From: Viola odorata
Taxonomy: Eukaryota > Streptophyta > Magnoliopsida > Malpighiales > Violaceae
NCBI GenBank assembly: GCA_963691705.1
Contig: OY829541.1
Coordinates: 14,502,564 to 14,566,563, forward strand
DNA: 64,000 nt
Direction: 5' to 3'
Position 1 is the first letter of the stretch. Every line of letters starts with the position of its first letter. Positions 11,286-23,869 of this stretch are shown here, in pieces. A program made the position numbers and the translations under genes. Below the pieces are notes generated by a model. It was not told the DNA's origin and searched no databases. It saw only the letters and a program-made list of their open reading frames with translations.

Positions 11286-13687
11286 ATGGCTAAGACCTCT
11301 TCTTCAAAATCTGCCGAGGGAGAAAGTTCCCAAAAATCTGCTAGGGAGCAGAAGATAGTGACACCCCTACTTGTCTTTACACCTTGCCCTTAGTTCATCG
11401 TTGTCTGTCTGGTTTCAATGTTCGGTTTCCTCAGGGCTATTCTACTAGTGTCGCCACTGACCCTCTTCGCCTTAATAGTGCATTGCCCGATAATAGTAGG
11501 ATATTGTATGCTAAACTGTTTGATCATGGGTTTCGGCTTCCCCTTGACCCACTTGTAAAACTGTTGCTGGCCGATTCTGACTTGAATCCGGCCCAACTGA
11601 GTCCTAACGCAATTTGCATTGTTAGCGCCTTTGCGGCGTTGTGCTGGTTCAAAGAGATTGAGTCCCCTTATTAGCGCTACTTCATGATATTTTCCAGTTG
11701 TATTCCCGCAAGGGGGTAATATCGATATCACCCCGCTATGATGATGACTCGCTGAAGTCCTTTACTTGGAAACTTATGGGTATCGAGTCTTCCGTTCCTC
11801 GTTGGAAAGAAGAATTTTTCATTGTTAACCTGCCCGAGCCTTTGTGGAGAACTGGCTTTAACGAGGAAATCAAAAATGACGCCTAGGGTAGCAGAAAGCC
11901 ACTCTCCGATCCGGAAGATGGTTGGTTAAAAACGCTGCTCCAGATGGACTTCAGTGTTGACACTCGTAAAGTGGCAAACGGAGTGGCAGTTCCAGATTGT
12001 AGAATGGGTGAGCGTTTGCCCTTACTATCTCATACTGCTGGGAAATACTAACGCTAATATTTTTTCATGACTGTGTAGTGGTTCTGCCCGGTTGGGAGCC
12101 TGAATACATTCGGAGAAAAAGGATGAGGGAGCAAATGTGAAGAGCCCAGGCTGCCGCCGCCGCTGCTGCTGAAGGTGAGGCTATCGGTGTTACTTTGGTC
12201 GGGCCACCTTCTCAAGGAGTTGCCACCACCGCCAGTGCTGTTGAGACGTCGTCTTCGCGGGTGCGTGTTATGAGAAGGAAAAGAAGTAAAAAGGCAGCCG
12301 CCATACCTCCTGCCCTTTCCCAGGCTACCGCGTCTCTAGAAGTGTCTGCTGGTCAAATTCCTACCGGAATTCCCTTGGCTTCTCCTTCTGACCAGGTATA
12401 TCTGTTCGCTACCGCTCCTGATTTCTTCTTTCTCTTGCCGCATCCTCATTGCATTTCCATTCTTAGGGAGTTGGCCACGTTTCCCCTCACTTTCCTTCTC
12501 ACGACGATATGTCCTTTGTGAGCGAGCTTGCCGAGCGGCGGAAGAAGATTCGCCACGACCTTCATAGCAGTCCATCATCATCTGGCGTTAACCCACCCCT
12601 AACAACTGTCACAAGGAATGACGCGCCTCCTAGACAACCTCAAGGTGCTGGCCCTGCTGCCGATATCCGTACTTTTGCTGACTCTCCCATCCATTCTACC
12701 ACTAGTGCTGTAGGTTTTAATTCAGAGATGTTAGGTTATGAGGCACTCGGTGGTGGTGAGTCTTTTGTTTCCACCCTAGAGGGAACTGCTGACCGCCCTT
12801 CTTCTCCTCCTGCAATGTTTTTTGTTCCTTCGTCCCCGCTTGCTGCCGCAAAGGACAATTCTGGCTCTGACTTTACGATTGGTGTGACTCCGTACGCTCC
12901 TCCCAGCTTTCCTACTCATCTCGTTAACCTGGGTGGCCTCAGGGAGAAGGCTTTTCAAGTTTTTGATTTCGATAGCTCTGAGGCTGTTCTTGCGTCTACA
13001 TCTCTTTTGGCGGCTCGAATATTGTCACACCAAAGGGAGAAGGATGCATTTGTAGCCAAGGGTCATCAGGGACGTATGGATTTTCTTCACTCTCAAATGT
13101 TTTCCTCTTTCTGCCATGCTCATTAAATGGGTGAAGCCAGTGCTAAGGAGGCGGCGGAGAAACAAAGAGAAATAGATGTTCTATCTTCTGAATGTCACAG
13201 ATTTTTGGATGCCATGACAACTTCCAAGCAGGAGGCGGAAGCTGCTAAACAAGAGGCGAGTGCTGGCAAGCAAGAGGCAGAGGCTGCCAAACTCGCGCTG
13301 GAGGAGGAGAAGCGGAAAAGCATTGCTCTAAGTATATGCCTTTCTGAAGAAGGGACTGCACTAGCGCAAGAGAGGCAACGGAATGCTGAATTGGCTGCCA
13401 ATCTTAGCCTTTCTACCGAGAAATGCCGTTGGTATCTGAGAGAGGGGGCAATGCTTATGATAGAGACCTTCATGCGTCATAATGGGGTGAGCGATGCTCA
13501 GATTGAAACCCTTTCTGCCTTTTTTGAGGAGAGGTCTTCACAGGTATCTGACGAAGATTTCTATAGTGCGAGGGCCGCCAATCAGGGGGGAACGACGCGT
13601 CAACTGCTTAGTCCATCCTTTGGGAATTTTCCTGTTATTTTGACGATGTTGCCGCTTTTTCTTTGTTGGTCTCGTTTAGTGATGTAA
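11286..13687 (+). pseudogene. Antisense gene B, copy B1 (decayed)
   Basis: Three exons can be traced: 11286-12007, 12079-12395 and 12467-13687, with GT-AG introns of 71 bp each and the same phases as in B3. The N-terminal domain reads DPLRLNSALPDNSRILYAKL, then HGFRLPLDPLV and ISISPRYDDDSLKSFTWKL. The middle exon carries RRKRMRE, and the third exon ends in an Ala/Glu-rich coiled coil (repeated KQEAEAAKQEA). Defects: frameshifts near 11350 and 11670, TAG 11884-11886, TGA 12138-12140, TAA 13124-13126. It lies after A1 on the same strand, convergent with the pol at 14668-17930. Function unknown; the copy is dead. Confidence 0.75.
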
Positions 13688-14089
13688 CTGTTTCAATGAA
13701 GTTAGTAGGCCTTGCTATCAGAATTATAATAGTGGCTATCATACCTTATGCGGTTACACGCCATCTGCGGTTGCTAAAACATTTCTGTCTTTTACAGACA
13801 TAATATTTCATAGCGGTTCATCTTCCGAGGGAGGCTTTCCTGTGGCGCCTTTGCCTTCTCTATTCTTTGTTGGGAATCAGGAAATTATTTTTTTCGCGTC
13901 TTGTGTTTAATTCTGCATGTATCACTACGTTAACACTGCATTCTGCATTGTTATTTCTTTAGTGATGTTTCAAGGAACAAAGTAGTTATTATTTCCATCC
14001 GTGTCGTGCATAGTTTCATGCATAGTTTCCATGTTGCGATAGAGACATCTCTCCAGCTCAACTTCACCGGGTATCAACTGCTCGGTTAC
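13688..14089. other. B1 3' region
   Basis: About 400 bp without a gene. It is T-rich and passes into the tandem-repeat block; no clear terminator is identified. Confidence 0.4.
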
Positions 14090-14580
14090 TAGCTGGGATA
14101 TCTCTGGTCAGGACCGGCCATCACAAGGATAGGATTTTCACTCCCAAGCATTGAAACCTCACGTTCCTGGAGCGTGCCTCATCTTAATGGGCCGTCTATG
14201 TGAGCACGGTTACCACAAGGATAGGATTTTCACTTCCATAACGGAGTTACTACCTCCTTGGGGGTGTGCCTCGTCTTAATGGCCCGTCTGTATGAGCACT
14301 GCTACCACAAGGATAGGATTTTCACTCCCCAGGATGCCGGGGCGTGCCTCGTCTTAATGGGCCGTCTATGTGAGCACGGTTACCACAAGGATAGGATTTT
14401 CACTCCCGAGGGCGTTGGGACGCGCCTCGTCTTAATGGGCCGTCTATGTGAGCACGGTTACCACAAGGATAGGATTTTCACCCCCAACGCTATTTATGCC
14501 AGGGCGTGCCTCGTCTTAGTGAGCTGTCTGATCAGGACCAGCCATCACAAGGATAGGATTTTCACTCCTAGCATTCTTCA
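14090..14580 (+). repeat. Tandem repeat block R1 between convergent B1 and pol
   Basis: Six units of about 75-95 bp, each carrying CACAAGGATAGGATTTTCAC near 14116, 14216, 14308, 14385, 14463 and 14546, and GCCTCGTCTTAATGGGCCGT upstream of it. Related blocks occupy the same place in the other three units. Tandem subrepeats in the 3' untranslated region are known for Tat-lineage elements. Confidence 0.85.
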
Positions 14581-14667
14581 TTATCTGCGTATTGTTGGCC
14601 ATAATATGCACAAAGATGCCTTTCATTTATGCGTTAGAGCAATATTAACAAGGCCAAATAGGAGAGA

Positions 14668-17600
14668 TTAGCTTCTAGCATGATATAGTTTTAAACGGGC
14701 TATATTCCAAGAGTTTGGTAGGGGAGTACCGTCAAGTGTTTCCAAATGATATGCTCCCTTTCCGATGACGCGATTGACGTGATAGGGCCCGTCCCAATTT
14801 GGGCTGAGTTTTCCCATGCATTGCCCCGCTGATCGTTTGTCTCTGAGAACTAAGTCTCTCGCTTTGAGCAATCGCTCCTTGACTTGTTTGTTATGGTACT
14901 GCGCCATTTTCCTTTTGTAATGCAAAGTTTTTAGGAGAGCCTCTTCTTGTATTTCTGGTAGCGCATCAAGGTTAGCGCGTAACCTTTCTTCATTAACTTC
15001 TTCGTTGAAATATGCCACTCGCAGGCTCAAGGTGCCAATTTCTACCGGCGTGACAGCCTCTGTTCCAAAGGCTAATGCAAAGGGCGTTTCTCCAGTAGTA
15101 GATTTCACGGTCATGCGATAGGTCCACATTACATATGGTAGTTCGTCTACCCATTTCTTTTTAGAACCTTCTAGGTTCCTTTTGATGCCACTGAGGATGC
15201 TACGGTTGGTCACTTCTGCCTAACCACTGGTTTGCGGGTGCGCTATAGAAGAGAATCTCTGCTCAATTTGAAATTCTGCGCATTGATTTCTAAAGAATTG
15301 GCTTGTAAATTGTGTTCTGTTGTCGCTGACCAATATGCAAGGTACCCCGAATCGCATGATGACTTGATATTTGAAGAAATGCCAAATCTTCTCCGTGGTA
15401 ATGTTAGCTACCGCCTCTGCTTCTGCCCACTTCGTGAAATAGTCTACCGCGACGACCACAAACTTCAATTGGGATCTGGCTTTTGGAAACGGGCCCAATA
15501 TATCAATTCCCCACTTGGCAAACGAGCAAGGGGCGACAATTTCTGAAATTTGCACGGCTGGTCTTCGTGGGATTTTGGCGTATTCTTGACATTTCTGACA
15601 AGATTTTACAAAATTGTGACAATCTCTACGAATGGTGGGCCAGTAGAATCCCTAACGAAAGACCTGTGCTGCTAGGGTGTCACCAGCCACATGCATGCCG
15701 CATATTCCTTCATGGATTTCTCGCAAAGTATGGAGCCCTTCCTGCTCCGTTATGCACTTCGCGGCTGGATGAGAGAAACATTTTCGAATTAATTCTCCAT
15801 TGTAGTATGTGCACCGTGCCGTTTGTTTCAAAATTTTCCTTCTTTCAGCGTTATCTACTAGCAGCTCGTCATATTACAAATATTTCACAACGGGAATTCT
15901 CCAATCGCTCTCTATTTCTTCTACGCACAGGGACGCTTGTTCTTCCATGAAAGAGGGCACTGGTATCTCACCATAATGCACATCTTTGGGTATGGAGGCT
16001 ATCGGGCTAGCTGCCATTTTAGCAAGATTGTCAGCTTCGCTATTATCCTCTCGAGAAATATGCTCGAAGCGGACTTGAATGCCTTTTCTCTTTGCCTCTG
16101 TTAGCTCATGTTTTACCTTTGTGAGGTATTGAATCCTGATGGGTTCCCGCGCTTGGGAATTTCCCAAGACTTGATCTATTACCAATTTAGAGTCCCCCCG
16201 TATCTTTAGCTGCGGATCATGCATTGTCCCTGCACCGCGTGTGGCTTCCACGAAGAAGTTGTTGCCTATTCTGAGCCCGGCCAGTAACGCTTCATATTCG
16301 GCTGCGTTGTTGGATAGCGGTTGCAGAATTCTGACGGCGTAGCGCATCTGTATGCCATCGGGTCCGATCATGAAAATTCCCACACCGGCTAACTCTTGGT
16401 TTTTAGCTCCATCCACGTGAATGATCCATGCATCGCTGTAAGTATTTGGGGATGGGAGATCTACCTCTTCCCCTTCCCCTTCTGGTGGGTTCACTGGCAG
16501 CCCTTGTGTAAATGTGCATTCTGCTATGAAGTCTGCTAACGCTTGGGCTTTGATGGATGGTCTGGCCTTGTATTGCAATCCATACTGCTCGAGTTCGAAT
16601 GCCCAAATCAGCATTCTTCCTGAGGATTCAGGCTTTCTCAAGATTTTTCCCAACGGTTGATTAGTAAGTACTACAACAGGATGAGCTTGAAAGTATCGAT
16701 CCATCTTTCGTGTTGCCTGCACGAGGGCAAACACTGCTTTCTCTATGCGAGTGTACCGTGACTCGGCGTCCTTCAGTATATGACTGACAAAGAATACGGG
16801 GCGATGAATATGCCTATCGCTCCGTATCAGGACGACGCTGACCACCTCGTCGGCGACACCTAGATACAAATATAAAGCGTCGCCCGGTTCCAGTCTTATC
16901 AGCACCAGGTCAGACGAGAGGTAGGCCTTTATGCTAGCAAACGCCTCTTCGTATTCTTTTGTCCACCCAAAAGGGGCTCTCTTACGAATAATTTTAAATA
17001 AGGGGAGGCATCTCTCACCTTGCTTGGAGATAAACCGCCCTAACGCAATTATGCGCCCTGTGAGCTTTTGCACTTCTTTAACAGTTCGCGGAGATATCAT
17101 GTCTTGGATCGCTTTTATTTTCGAAGGATTAGGCTGGATGCCTTTCTGGCTAACCAGATAGCTTAAAAATTTGCCTGTTTGGAACGCGAACATGCATTTT
17201 TGGGGATTTAACTTCATCTTGTATTCTCGCATCACGCTGAAAACTTCTTCTAGATCGGCCACATGGTCCTCAAAGCTTCGACTTTTTACAAGTATGTCAT
17301 CCACGTAAGCCTCTACCTTTTTCCCAATTTGCTTCTCGAAAACTTTATTTGCCATGCATTGGAATGTTGCCCCAGCATTTTTTAATCCAAACGGCATCGT
17401 CGTATAGCAATAGGTGGCCTTGGGAGTGATAAAGGCAGTCTTTTCTTCATCTTCCACAGCCATGGAGATTTGGTGATACCCCGAGTTAGCATCCAATGAG
17501 CTCAGGTAAGCGTATCCCGCTGTTTGGTCGACCAGTTGATCGATTCGAGGTAGGGGATAACAGTCTTTGGGACAGGCATCATTCAGATCGGTGAAGTCAA

Positions 17601-17930
17601 TACACATGCGCCATTCTCCGTTAGGTTTTGGGACTAAGACGGGATTAGCCAACCATGTCGGGTACTGGACTTCTTTGATGAAGCCAACATTCGTGAGTTT
17701 CGATATCTCTTTCTCGATAGCTATCATCTTTTCCGAAGAGAAAGCTCGCCTCTTTTGTTGGACGGGTGTGACGTCAGGGTTAACGTTGAGTCGGTGCTCT
17801 GCTGTTTCTCGCAAAATTCAAGGCATATCTGCTGGCTTCCATGCGAATTCACCTTTACATCTGTTCAATAATCGAGCTAGCTGTGTGCTTTCTTCTGCCT
17901 GGGACTGGTTGTCAGTAACTACCCCCTTCT
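14668..17930 (-). pseudogene. pol: Ty3/gypsy pol (RT, RNase H, integrase), 5'-truncated
   Basis: The minus-strand frame starts at the broken edge near 17930 (end of the protease-RT linker, LLNRCKGEFAWKPADMP) and ends at 14668. The RT has the catalytic YVDD at 17296-17307. RNase H begins around WIIHVDGAKNQE. The integrase shows EGLHTLREIHEG, CQKCQEYAKIP, KWGIDILGPFPKA and LVSDN (then Arg where Gly is usual). The C-terminal part, including KLSPNWDGPYHV, is present. Stops: TGA 17818-17820, a stop at 15874, a stop near 15645, and TAG 15220-15222. Gag, protease and the 5' LTR are missing: the sequence breaks directly into the upstream region of A2. Confidence 0.88.
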
Positions 17931-18231
17931 AGAAGATATAAATGTGAGTACATAAATATCCTTCTGAGGCTTTCATACGTGTCACTTTTACTTTGGGACG
18001 TGCCTCATTTTCACAGGTTGTTCAACTTCTTCATACTCAGCTTTTAAAAGGGAACAACTGCTTTCTTTTAATACTCTTTGCTCTCGTTTCAAAATTTTCT
18101 CCCTTCTCTTTCTAGATTTTGCTCCGAAGGAAGTTACGACCACCGTTTGCTGGTGCAGACGGTTTGTCCACCGCCTTCTGATTCAAGGTACTTCACCTCC
18201 CTCCCTCATTTTTTCTTCTTGCCGATTTATT
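17931..18231 (+). promoter_or_regulatory. A2 upstream region with TATA-like box
   Basis: Begins at the break with pol. CTTTTAAAAG at 18041-18050 is the TATA candidate, 191 bp before the ATG, as in A3 and A4. AAGGTACTT at 18185-18193 repeats the conserved leader motif. Confidence 0.6.
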
Positions 18232-20355
18232 ATGAGCACATCTAAAATACCCAAAGATTCTCAGTGGCCTCTGGTCGCAAATAGGTCTTTGAGGAGTCTC
18301 CAGATTTTCCAGCAACCCATAGATTTAGAAATAGAGAGAACTCCCAGTATTTTCGTTGATCAAGCGGTATTAGATGCAGAGTTGGAGGAAAACAATATCA
18401 TTTTCCCTCCTGGCTTCTCCGTTAGGATTCCTGATGCTGGTTATCGGCTTCATGATCCTCTATCGGGGGCCGATAGGATGCTATATTTTGACATGTTTCT
18501 TTACGAATTCCGCTTTCCCATCCATGAAGCGGTAAAAAGATTATTAGTTTGATATGACATTAACCCAGCTCAGCTTATGCCCCCTTCTTGGTGTGGGATT
18601 TTGGCTTCATTCGTATCTGCGAGTTGCGGGGCATCCTTGTCCCGTCCATCAATTTATTCCGCAAGTTTTTTAGTTTTAAGTGTCGCAACTGCGTGGTAGA
18701 TATCACCCCAAGATGGAGTGACGCGCTGGTGCAGTCATTCTGGCAGAGATTCTGGGGTTTCGAAGAAACCATGGTGGGTTGAAAGAGCGGTTTCTTTATT
18801 GTGAATTTACCTTTTCGCCCCTGGCCCAGAGGTTTCAATCGGTGTCTCAACGACTCCCTTTGGACAAATCCGTCAACCATATCCAGGGAAGAGCTCTGAC
18901 AGACGAACATGCTGCTGGGGTTGAAATCGTCCTTCCGCATTCGAGAGCTTGCCTTGCACAGGCTTATAGAGAAGTGTACTATAAGTAAGTTTCTTTTCTC
19001 TCGTTATCGCTTCAGCTAATTCAATGTTCTGATATGTCTTGGTGGCAGGTGACACTGAAAACCAACCGTCGAGCGATAAAGAGGTTCCTCTGAATGTGAG
19101 GCCACTCCAGACATGACCACCATCTCCTCCGCCTGAAAGTTCCAGTCATCCTGCCGCTCCACCAAAAAGAAAAAGACTCAAGACTGTCGCCAAGCGAGGC
19201 ATCTCTAACCGCGCTTCTCAATTTCTTGAGAACTGGTTACCCGTTCGGCAAGGAGTGACTTTGAATCATCCTAAGGCTAAAACACCCGACAGCGACAGCG
19301 AGGACATGGACAATGATTCTGGGCTTCATCATGCTTCCGCAGCTCAGCGGAAGAAACTACGCATGGGAAATAGCAATCCCATCTTTGTAGCTGCTTCGAA
19401 CAAATTTAGCGAAACCCCTGCTACCGGGACTGGGTCTTTCGGGGGCGCAAGCACTTCTAAAGTAGTTGTGGCAGCCGAGGTGTCAGCCGGCATCCCTCCT
19501 GAAATCCCCAAGGTTCCGTCAGAGGTCAACGTTCCTCCTTCGACTACCGCTCCTGATTCTCCTATCTCGTCTTTTATTCCTAACGTTGCCGTCCCAGATC
19601 CTGCTCCTGCCGTCGCTCCTGACCCTCTACCTAATGGCCTTCCACCATTATTCTGTACTTCTATCTTAGGGGCTGGGAGTTCTGCTGAAAGCTTCTCTCC
19701 TCCTTTTACCGCCAATCTTTCTTCTCAAGGCCTTCAAGGAGCCACTTCCTATCACTTGGATCTGTCTACCTTTGGCACCAGCAGACTTCGCGCACTAGGG
19801 ATATCGGATCCGCTATAACGAAATGAGCCGGTGGGCTCCACGGTAGGTGCGATATTTAGCTCTCCTAAAGATAGGGAGGAGATGTCAGAGCTTCCTCTGG
19901 AGGTTCATCGCAAACGCGCTTTGAATGAAGTATTGGCTAGCTTTCGCATGCTAAATTACTTCCTCGATATTCAGGGTAACAAGGCTCCTTTTAAGGTGGC
20001 AGAGTTAACGCGACTTCAAAGCGATACCCAAGCTGAGCTTAATGACTGTCGCGTTGAGTTGGCCAGAGAAAAGTCGATAGGGAAAGCAAAAATAGAACTT
20101 CTGGAGGCAGAACTGATGACGGTTGACAAAATGAACATTCTCCTTCGCGAAGAGATATCGGCCCGCGATGCAAGGTTGGTGAAGATATCCCACGAGATGT
20201 CGAGATGGAAGGACAAGGTGATACAGGCTTTTGCGACCGGATTCCCTGATTATTACCACAGCGGGGCTTTTGATCCTGCCAAGATAGCCGATTATGCCTT
20301 TGAGAGGTTAAAGGATGTGGATGTCGGGGGCGTCAAGGGAGTTGTTCCGCCATGA
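18232..20355 (+). pseudogene. Antisense gene A, copy A2 (decayed)
   Basis: Exon 1 is 18232-18984, intron 18985-19048 (64 bp), exon 2 19049-20355. The N-terminal domain reads RTPSIFVDQAVLDAELEENN, then RMLYFDMFLYEFRFPIHEAV and VDITPRWSDALVQSFW. Exon 2 holds PPKRKRLKTVAKRG, DSDSEDMD, HASAAQRKKLR, YHLDLSTFGTSRLRALGI and a coiled coil (AREKSIGKAKIELLEAEL). Defects: TGA 18550-18552, a frameshift near 18610, TGA 18780-18782, TGA 18897-18899, TGA 19114-19116, TAA 19816-19818. It is the first gene of the plus-strand cassette opposite the element 1 pol. Confidence 0.78.
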
Positions 20356-20940
20356 GCATAAGATGGCGCTTGAGAGCGTTTTGATTTATTTTTCTCCTCC
20401 AACCTTGATTTCAAATGACATGTAATAACTGATAACGCTTACACAATAACGACCGTCATTCCACTCTGGATAATAGTTGATTTGTTTTACGGCGATATCT
20501 CGCTGATTACGTCATCACGCTTGACTTCTTTTTGATAAAGTGATTTTATTTTTTCGGAGCATTTAATGCTTAGAATCCCCTCATTAATGCGATCGAAAGA
20601 TCATGATGATTCGAGGACACGTGTCTACTCATCGGGACGCTAGGGCTAGCATGATTTGATAGGATCAAAATGTCTTCTCATTTTTCTAGGGTTGTACTCA
20701 TTACTCACGCATGTCACGCGCGTAGCAGCTGTTCCAGCAGTCATGCCTTTAGCCTCCTAGGGTTATAAAACCCAACAGTCTATTTCTTTTTTCCACTTTT
20801 GATACTCTGTTTCTCTGCATCTTCTTGAATCGTTTGTGTTTCTGGCATTCCTCCCCTGGGTAATTTGATTTTCTTCCCCAAAAGGTACTTTTTCATTTCC
20901 TTTTACTGTCTTCTTCATCTCTTTGTTTTCTTTTTCCACC
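20356..20940 (+). promoter_or_regulatory. A2-B2 intergenic region with B2 TATA box
   Basis: No gene. TTATAAAA at 20763-20770 lies 178 bp before the B2 ATG, and AAGGTACTT at 20883-20891 is the leader motif. Confidence 0.6.
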
Positions 20941-23369
20941 ATGACAAAAAGAAAAACTCGGGCTTCTGGGTCTAAATCACGGGATGAAGAAAAAATAGAG
21001 ACTATAGTCAGTACTATTACTTCTTCTGCCATTCTTGATAAACACCTGTCTGATCATGGTGCTACCCTCCCTGAGGGTTTCAGGGCTATTGCCGCCCCTG
21101 CGTCTTTACGCCTGAATAACGTTCTAACCGGTAATCATAGAATCCTGTATGCCCAGATGTTCCGTTATGGTTTCCAGTTTCCGGTTGACCCATTTATCCA
21201 AGAGTTGCTTACCTCTTTGGATCTGAGCCCTGTTCAACTGGCTCCGAATGCCTACTGTGGCATTTATGCTTTTTTAGAACTCTGCAAGTACAAAGGAATT
21301 ACATCTCCTTCCCTTGCATTACTCAAATCTCTGTTTAAGATGTATAACCGTCGGGGTGTGATAGCGATATAGCCCCGTTATAATGACGATTCACTCAAAA
21401 ATTTCACCTGGAAACTCCTTAGCTTGGAATCTTCCATTGATAAATGGAAAGAGCAATTTTTTGTTGTTGAGACTCTTGAGCTTCCGGATTCATGGTGGCG
21501 ATCTGGTTTTAACCAGAGCGTTAAGGACAGAGCTTGGTGCCGTGTGGCCCTTGACGAGACAGAACATGGCTGGTTTGATAAGTTGCTCAGTCTGGAAATC
21601 AGCGTTCACACTCACCTTCTGGCTTGCGGGACCGATATCAGGGCCTGCGTTAGACGTGAGTATCGCGCCAATCTTTGATTTCTAGTATTGGTACTAACGC
21701 TGACGTTGTCTTGTGCTTTTGTAGGAACTGATCCGGATTACGTTCCGGAGAGTGTCAGAAGGCGCCGGAAGAGACTTCAAGATAGGGAAAAGACCGCGGT
21801 TATCAATATCGCGACCACTTCAGCCGCCGCGTCGGCTCCTCCCCAAACATCTTCTGCCTCTGTTGACAAGGAAACCGATACCATTCCTGTTGGTATTCCT
21901 GTTATATCAATCGCTGCTCTTCCACCTCGACCCTCCGCTCGCAGGGCTTTCGCCAAAGGAAAAAAGAAAAAGAAGACTCGGAGCGTTGCCTCCCTCCGAT
22001 CGCCTATTCTGCCTTCTTTTGACACAGCCGGCTCTTCGGAAGCGCCTACCGCTGGGACGATAACTGCAACTTCCCCTAGTATCTTTCACATCATTTTTCA
22101 ATGCTTGCTTGTACTCTTCTTGTTGTTAATTTTTTTTTTCATAGGGTACTTCTGGTACTTCCACGCCTTTGTCATCACGAGGCAACATGGACGTGAGACA
22201 TATTCTGAATCGTCCGAAGAAGAAACAAAAGTCCACAGGAGTAGATGCAAGCTCGTCCTCGACTCAGGCTAACGTCGGGGTAAGGCCCCAAACTAGTCTT
22301 GACCCTTCCATTCCTCCGCCGGGTCAGACTGGTACCATTTTTGAGAACGCGGCCATGCCTCCACCTTTTGAGACTTCTCCGCCCCCATTTGGTTCAGAGA
22401 TGCCCCACTTTTCCTCCAACACCACAGTTTACCATGACGAGCTGTCGGAATTTCCTTCTTATCAGGCTCATGCAACGTTCCAAGAGGGTGTCGCCTCTAC
22501 TTGTCCTAATGAAACGTTCACTCCTCCGGGAGGCTCTGCTTCCAGCCAGCCTCCTTCTCCAGCCACCGTGGTCTTCGTTCCTTCCGCTGGTTCCACACTT
22601 AGGCATTTCGGGGAGGGGACAGTAGTGTCCAATCTTATGGCCGATGTGAGTTCTCATAACGCCGTCGGACCTATCACTCACCAGGTGGACATGACTACGT
22701 TTCGTAGCTCAGGGATTGCAGCCATGGGGGGCGATAACTCGACCATTACTGCATCGTTCTTGGCTGCACACATGTTAACTTCTCCTGAAGAACGAAGCGC
22801 TTTCGCTGCTGCAGGAGACAAAGAGCAAGCCGATATGCTGCGCTCCACGCTTTTCTCCGGGTTCCTCCAATCTCATCTCTATGCTGAGCGCGCGTCTCAA
22901 AAGGTGGCTGACCTTGCCGCTTCTGTAGCTAAGCTTCTCAAGAGCAAGAGGAGAAATAGGACTGTTGGAAGAGCGAAATAAATATATGGCGGACCTAGAG
23001 GCAGCTAAAGAGGAGGCAAGGGAGGCAAAGGAACAATTGGCCACTTCTAGCACTGCTCTGACAGCTGAACAGTCAAAGTGTGTCACTCTCGAGGAGGAGA
23101 AAATGGCCTTGACGGGAGAGAGAGCAGCTTTGATAGAAGAAAAAATGGCGCTTGAGGCGGAATCAGCTATCAAGAGGTGCTGGTATATTGAAGAGAGTGT
23201 TTCCATCATGGCCGATTGCTTTGTGGAGGTTCATGGGGAGGAATTTTATGATGGCGATGCTGTTTCTAACACCTTTTTTGAGAGATCTTCCGGTCTTAAC
23301 GACAAGGGCTTCCGCTTGGCCAGGTCAAAGGGCGACCCAGAGGGGGAAATCGCCGAAGACGAGGAGTAA
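20941..23369 (+). pseudogene. Antisense gene B, copy B2 (one stop, one frameshift)
   Basis: Exon 1 20941-21655, intron 21656-21724 (69 bp), exon 2 from 21725 to about 22078, second intron to 22144, exon 3 22145-23369. The N-terminal domain: ASLRLNNVLTGNHRILYAQM, YGFQFPVDPFIQELL, LSPVQLAPNAYCGIYAFLEL, KNFTWKLLSLESSIDKWKEQ. Exon 2 has SVRRRRKRLQDR and GKKKKKTRS, nuclear-signal-like. Exon 3 has MDVRHILNRPKKK, THQVDMTTFRSSGIAAMGG and LTSPEERSAF, then a long coiled coil ending EIAEDEE. Defects: TAG 21370-21372 (after GVIAI) and a frameshift near 22940-22980. The phase at the second intron does not fit perfectly, so one more small indel is likely. Least decayed B copy apart from these. Confidence 0.8.
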
Positions 23370-23869
23370 GTAGGGTGTTATCCCTTTTTTTTTTTTGTGA
23401 GGATCGAATGTTACCCTCTTTGTATATTTTTGCATACTTTTGTGTCCCTTCAAGGGTATTTGCTTCTGAACAATGATACTTTAGCGGCATCGGTTTTTGT
23501 TAAGGCCATTTTTCTTTCTTTAAATTTTACCGTTCTGATCCCGCTTTGTCGCGCTTATCTCAACCACCACCTGGCTGATCGAAAAGATAACAAATAGGGC
23601 CTTTAGGTCCTACTCCTTAGTCTGCGTCAATATCGGCGTAGTTGGTCTCATGTTTATTTTGCCAAGAGTTATACAACTCCTTTTTGTTAATTTGAGTGCC
23701 GCGATCTCTTTGAGGGCGGAGACATCCTGCACACTCAATTAATATCTATTAGTAAGAAATAAGCTTTAACAGACATGAATTTCCCGTAGGAGCCGATCCG
23801 CCATCCTTCTAGGGTATCGGTGTCGTTTGCTATCGCTTTCTCAACCAGCTCACTTCGCCAGGGATTCCG
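23370..23869. other. B2 3' region
   Basis: About 500 bp without a gene, with a T-run at 23386-23396. No firm signal is seen. Confidence 0.4.

Noticed and set aside
14090..14580. CRISPR-like look of regularly spaced repeats
   Set aside because: Units directly adjoin with diverged sequence, the context is a plant retrotransposon, and there are no cas genes.
14258..14671. ORF with repeated HKDRIFTP
   Set aside because: Translation of tandem block R1, not a protein gene.
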